Positions 61,797 to 64,000 of a DNA stretch of 64,000 nucleotides are shown here, piece by piece. Each line of letters begins with the position of its first letter. Positions within the stretch are counted from its first letter, which is position 1. The position numbers and the translations under genes are program-made. The stretch comes from Streptomyces sp. G-G2 (GTDB lineage: Bacteria > Actinomycetota > Actinomycetes > Streptomycetales > Streptomycetaceae). The notes under the pieces are model-generated. The model was not told the DNA's origin. It saw only the letters and a program-made list of their open reading frames with translations, and made no database searches. The stretch lies in assembly GCF_030063135.1 (NCBI RefSeq), contig NZ_JASISO010000015.1:62001-126000 (forward strand). Reading direction: 5' to 3'.

Positions 61797-61865
61797 AGAG
61801 GCCGAAGGAGAAGCGCCGGAGAGGAGGGGGAGAAGCGGGCAGATGGGGGAAGGGGAAGGGGGACG
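61797..61865. repeat. Purine-rich tract
   Basis: About 70 bases almost wholly G and A (for example GGAGAGGAGGGGGAGAAGCG, GGGGGAAGGGGAAGGGGGAC). It forms the junction where the truncated hydrolase loses its N-terminus, and may favour slippage or triplex structure. Confidence 0.6.
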
Positions 61866-61970
61866 GTACGAAGGAGGGCGCCACGTGGAACCCGGCCCCT
61901 TGGGAAATACCGGTACTGGGTAGGGTGAACGGGACAAGTGAGCTCGTGCGGTCGAGGGTGGGGTCTGGAT

Positions 61971-62711
61971 ATGGGACGTCAGATGCGCGTGTCCGGCGGA
62001 GTGCTGGCGGTCACAGTGCTCCTCGCCGTCGCCGGGTGTTCCTCTCCCGTGGGAGACGGCAAGCCGGGCGGTCCCTCGGCGGGCGCGAAGACCCCGAAGC
62101 CTTCGGCGTCCGCCCCGGGGGGCGGGTCCGACGACGCCAAGCCGGTGGGCGGGGACGTACTGCCCGGGATGGTGAACGTCGCGGTGGCCCGGACCCAGCT
62201 GGCCGCCCTGAAGGTGGCTCCGGGGGGCGGGATGGCCGGGTACAGCCGGGCTCAGTTCACGCACTGGATCGACCAGGGCAACAAGTGCGACACGCGCGAG
62301 ACCGTGCTCAAGCGGGACGGCAAGAACGTCACCCAGGACGCTTCCTGCAAGGCCGTCTCGGGGACGTGGAAGAGCCTGTACGACGGGGCGGAGATCACGG
62401 ACGCCGCCAAGATGGACATCGACCACATGGTGCCGCTGGCCGCCGCGTGGCGCTCCGGCGCGAACAAGTGGACCTCGGAGCAGCGCAAGGCATTCGCCAA
62501 TGACCTGGTCCACCCGCAGCTGCTGGCCGTCTCCGCGTCCTCGAACCGGTCCAAGGGCGACCAGGAGCCGGACCTGTGGCAGCCGCCGAGCAAGGGCGCC
62601 TGGTGCCAGTACGGACGGGCCTGGACCACCGTCAAGTCCACCTACGGACTGACGGTCAGCGAATCGGAGAAGAAGATGCTGACGTCGATGCTGGACAGCT
62701 GCGCCTCATGA
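61971..62711 (+). CDS. Lipoprotein HNH (GmrSD-like) endonuclease
   Basis: A 246-residue protein. A lipobox is visible: VTVLLAVAGCSSPVGDG with the Cys near residue 23. After a Pro/Ser linker comes a nuclease domain (about 70-246) with KMDIDHMVPLAAAWRSGANK, DLVHPQLLAVSASSNRSKGD and the end QPPSKGAWCQYGRAW, the DUF1524-type HNH pattern of many secreted actinobacterial nucleases. ATG at 61971 follows GGGTGGGG; ATG at 61983 is an alternative. It is coupled by a four-base overlap (ATGA) to the small gene downstream. Extracellular DNA or RNA digestion is likely; the target is inferred. Confidence 0.88.
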   Translation: MGRQMRVSGGVLAVTVLLAVAGCSSPVGDGKPGGPSAGAKTPKPSASAPGGGSDDAKPVGGDVLPGMVNVAVARTQLAALKVAPGGGMAGYSRAQFTHWIDQGNKCDTRETVLKRDGKNVTQDASCKAVSGTWKSLYDGAEITDAAKMDIDHMVPLAAAWRSGANKWTSEQRKAFANDLVHPQLLAVSASSNRSKGDQEPDLWQPPSKGAWCQYGRAWTTVKSTYGLTVSESEKKMLTSMLDSCAS

Positions 62712-63004
62712 CCGGCCCCCAGCCCGCGGAGCAGCCCGCGCAGCAATGGGTGGACAAGGTCGCCGCCGGGCCCGGCGGAGCGATGACGGAGGAGGTCGGC
62801 GTCATCACCGGTGACCTGACGCTCCGCACCACGGCCCGCGCCGGCGGACAGGACCTCATCGAGATCCAGTACGCCGATGCCGACGAGTGGTACCGGCTCT
62901 CCCCCGGCCCGCATCTCCTCGAACACACCCCGCAGGCACGGCACACCGCGGCCCTCGCCGTGGTCCGCGCCGGCTACCGGGCGCTGGAAGAGGGCGGCGG
63001 GTGA
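62708..63004 (+). CDS. Small protein coupled to the HNH lipoprotein
   Basis: A 98-residue cytoplasmic-looking protein that starts at ATG 62708, inside the nuclease stop (ATGA). It has LTLRTTARAGGQDLIEIQYA, DADEWYRLSPGPHLLEH and a helical end. No known motif or signal peptide is seen. It is co-expressed with a secreted nuclease, so it might be an immunity or housekeeping partner, but it could equally be unrelated. Confidence 0.75.
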   Translation: MTGPQPAEQPAQQWVDKVAAGPGGAMTEEVGVITGDLTLRTTARAGGQDLIEIQYADADEWYRLSPGPHLLEHTPQARHTAALAVVRAGYRALEEGGG

Positions 63005-63062
63005 CCGCGGTCCGGCCGTCCCCGGCGGTTCCGTAGGGTCGGCTGACTCTACGATCGACCGC

Positions 63063-63530
63063 CGACCGGGACCAGACGACAGCTGATCGATGGCATACGG
63101 TTTCGCACCCGTACCGGTGTGCTGTGGCGGGATGTGCGGTCTGCCGGGCCCACCAGCACGCGGCCGGGGCGACGAAAAGGGAGACTCGCAGGTCGAGCCG
63201 TCCGGCGGTGTCGCCGTCGAGCCGGACGACCATGGCCTTGGCCGCTCGCGCGGTGGCCTGACCACCAAGCTCCACCTGGCCGTCGAGCAAGGGCAGAAGC
63301 CCATGTCGATTGTGTTCACCGCCGGACAGCGCGGCGACTCCTCGCAATTCGAGCCGGTCCTGAACAAAGTCCGTGTCGCCCGCACTGGTTCGGGCCCGGC
63401 CACGGACCCGGCCCAGCCGGGTCCGCGCCGACAAGGCATACGCCTCCCGCCACGAGGTACGACAAGCTGGCGGTCCGCTATGAGGCAACCGTGCTGCCCG
63501 CGGCGATCGATGAGTGGCTGTGTCCGCACG
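63063..63530 (+). mobile_element. IS5-type transposase remnant
   Basis: Pieces of an IS5-type transposase lie in three frames: RRQLIDGIRFRTRTGVLWRD (63065-63128), VEPDDHGLGRSRGGLTTKLH followed by LAVEQGQKPMSIVFTAGQRG (63190-63340), then RADKAYASRHEV, and RYDKLAVRYEATVLPAAIDE (63450-63515). The pieces are joined by deletions and frameshifts, so it cannot make transposase. Terminal repeats were not found. It signals past mobile-element activity next to the broken hydrolase and GNAT gene. Confidence 0.8.
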
Positions 63531-63642
63531 CTCGCACCGGTCTTTCGTTAACCCTTTGTCGAGGAACCGGTGGGCCAGCTAGGCTCTCCCAGCCGTCCCG
63601 GACGTTCCGGACCGGCGCTGTCGACGAGGAGGTGTGGAGCAC

Positions 63643-63735
63643 ATGCGCAGGAGTGCCCAGCAGTTGAGTCCGCGTACTGACCCTTGCCACTTCCTCACGA
63701 CGGAGACACCTTGTCCTCTCGCATCACCCCACTGA
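63643..63735 (+). CDS. Upstream open reading frame before GNAT
   Basis: ATG 63643 has GAGGAGGTG upstream and encodes 30 residues (MRRSAQQLSPRTDPCHFLTT and so on), overlapping the GNAT start at 63711 by 25 nt in another frame. The strong site and overlap suggest a translated leader for coupling, but no conservation is known to me. Confidence 0.4.
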   Translation: MRRSAQQLSPRTDPCHFLTTETPCPLASPH

Positions 63736-64000
63736 CCGACCCCGCTCACGGCCCGAACAGCCGGCGCCTTGCATGGCTGGCGTCCGACGCCGATTCCATA
63801 CCCATCGGAACCGCCTTTCTGCGCCTGTTCAACAGTCCCGGACAAGAGCACCTGGCCGAACTGACCCTCCAGGTCCATCCGGCGGAGCGACGCCAGCACG
63901 TCGGCTCGCAGCTCCTCGACGCCGCCGTGGCCGCCGCCCGGGACAACGCCCGCCGCTGCGTCATCGCGCAGGCCGAGGCCGGAGCGCCCGGCGACCAGTT
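63711..64000 (+). CDS. GNAT family N-acetyltransferase, 3' end outside window
   Basis: TTG 63711 has GGAG five nt upstream. The 96 visible residues contain a GNAT beta-strand and the acetyl-CoA loop region TLQVHPAERRQHVGSQLLDA, then AVAAARDNARRCVIAQ. The rest lies beyond the window. It is probably a small-molecule or protein acetyltransferase; substrate unknown. The gene sits just after a transposase remnant. Confidence 0.8.
   Translation, partial: MSSRITPLTDPAHGPNSRRLAWLASDADSIPIGTAFLRLFNSPGQEHLAELTLQVHPAERRQHVGSQLLDAAVAAARDNARRCVIAQAEAGAPGDQ

Overview
The window is very GC-rich (about 70 to 75%), with strong third-position GC bias, frequent GTG and TTG starts, purine-rich ribosome binding sites and rare TTA codons. 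Family content is typical of Streptomyces: SARP/AfsR regulators, a Ser/Thr kinase with an extracellular domain, many secreted hydrolases, a P450-ferredoxin pair, PadR, TetR and XRE regulators, and a DUF6131-type micro-protein. All identifications come from reading the translations; no database search was run. The mixture of secreted enzymes, regulators and decayed genes looks like an accessory chromosome region rather than a core one.

Layout. 1-5.9 kb: an acyltransferase cut by the window edge, then a two-gene unit on the minus strand with a cellulose-synthase-like GT2 and a three-domain acyltransferase/SGNH/GH16 protein, probably an exopolysaccharide module. 5.9-6.6 kb: decayed DNA. 6.6-8.8 kb: FAD monooxygenase and divergent TetR with a doubled operator. 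8.9-12.3 kb: a large secreted GH87-type alpha-1,3-glucanase. 12.5-16.5 kb: Ser/Thr kinase, VWA protein and membrane partner. 16.6-21.6 kb: secreted cysteine amidase, CE4-like protein and a class A PBP that has lost its SxxK motif. 21.7-23.8 kb: PadR regulator with a coupled membrane protein, and a methyltransferase sharing a related operator.

23.9-29.5 kb: a regulator block of two SARP/NB-ARC proteins flanking a LuxR-type regulator; one SARP and the LuxR gene carry a TTA codon, suggesting bldA control. 29.7-35 kb: a BP74-like secreted protein, ferredoxin/P450/TetR, and MFS exporter/XRE, the last two groups with clear operators. 35.1-38.3 kb: NCS2 permease and arylsulfotransferase-like protein, translationally coupled, with a divergent XRE-cupin regulator. 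38.4-44.7 kb: DyP peroxidase fused to a lectin domain, GH15-like hydrolase, DUF6131 micro-protein, VOC and DoxX proteins. 44.7-47.4 kb is a graveyard of four broken genes (frameshifted cupin/zinc-ribbon, half an oleate hydratase, LLM oxidoreductase tail, methyltransferase head).

47.4-50.5 kb: S53 peptidase and TrmB regulator with a perfect 10+10 bp palindrome. 50.6-53.7 kb: a two-component system with a divergent membrane-anchored protein and phased CTGAAG repeats between them. 53.9-57.9 kb: small membrane protein, cyclopropane-fatty-acid synthase, alpha/beta hydrolase, VanZ and DUF4230 proteins. 57.9-60.3 kb: an EF-G paralogue preceded by a 24-codon leader ORF whose stop codon lies inside a hairpin, a probable ribosome-sensing attenuator. 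60.7-64 kb: I36 inhibitor, truncated hydrolase, HNH lipoprotein with coupled partner, IS5-type transposase remnant, and a GNAT acetyltransferase cut by the window end.

No tRNA, rRNA or CRISPR array was seen.
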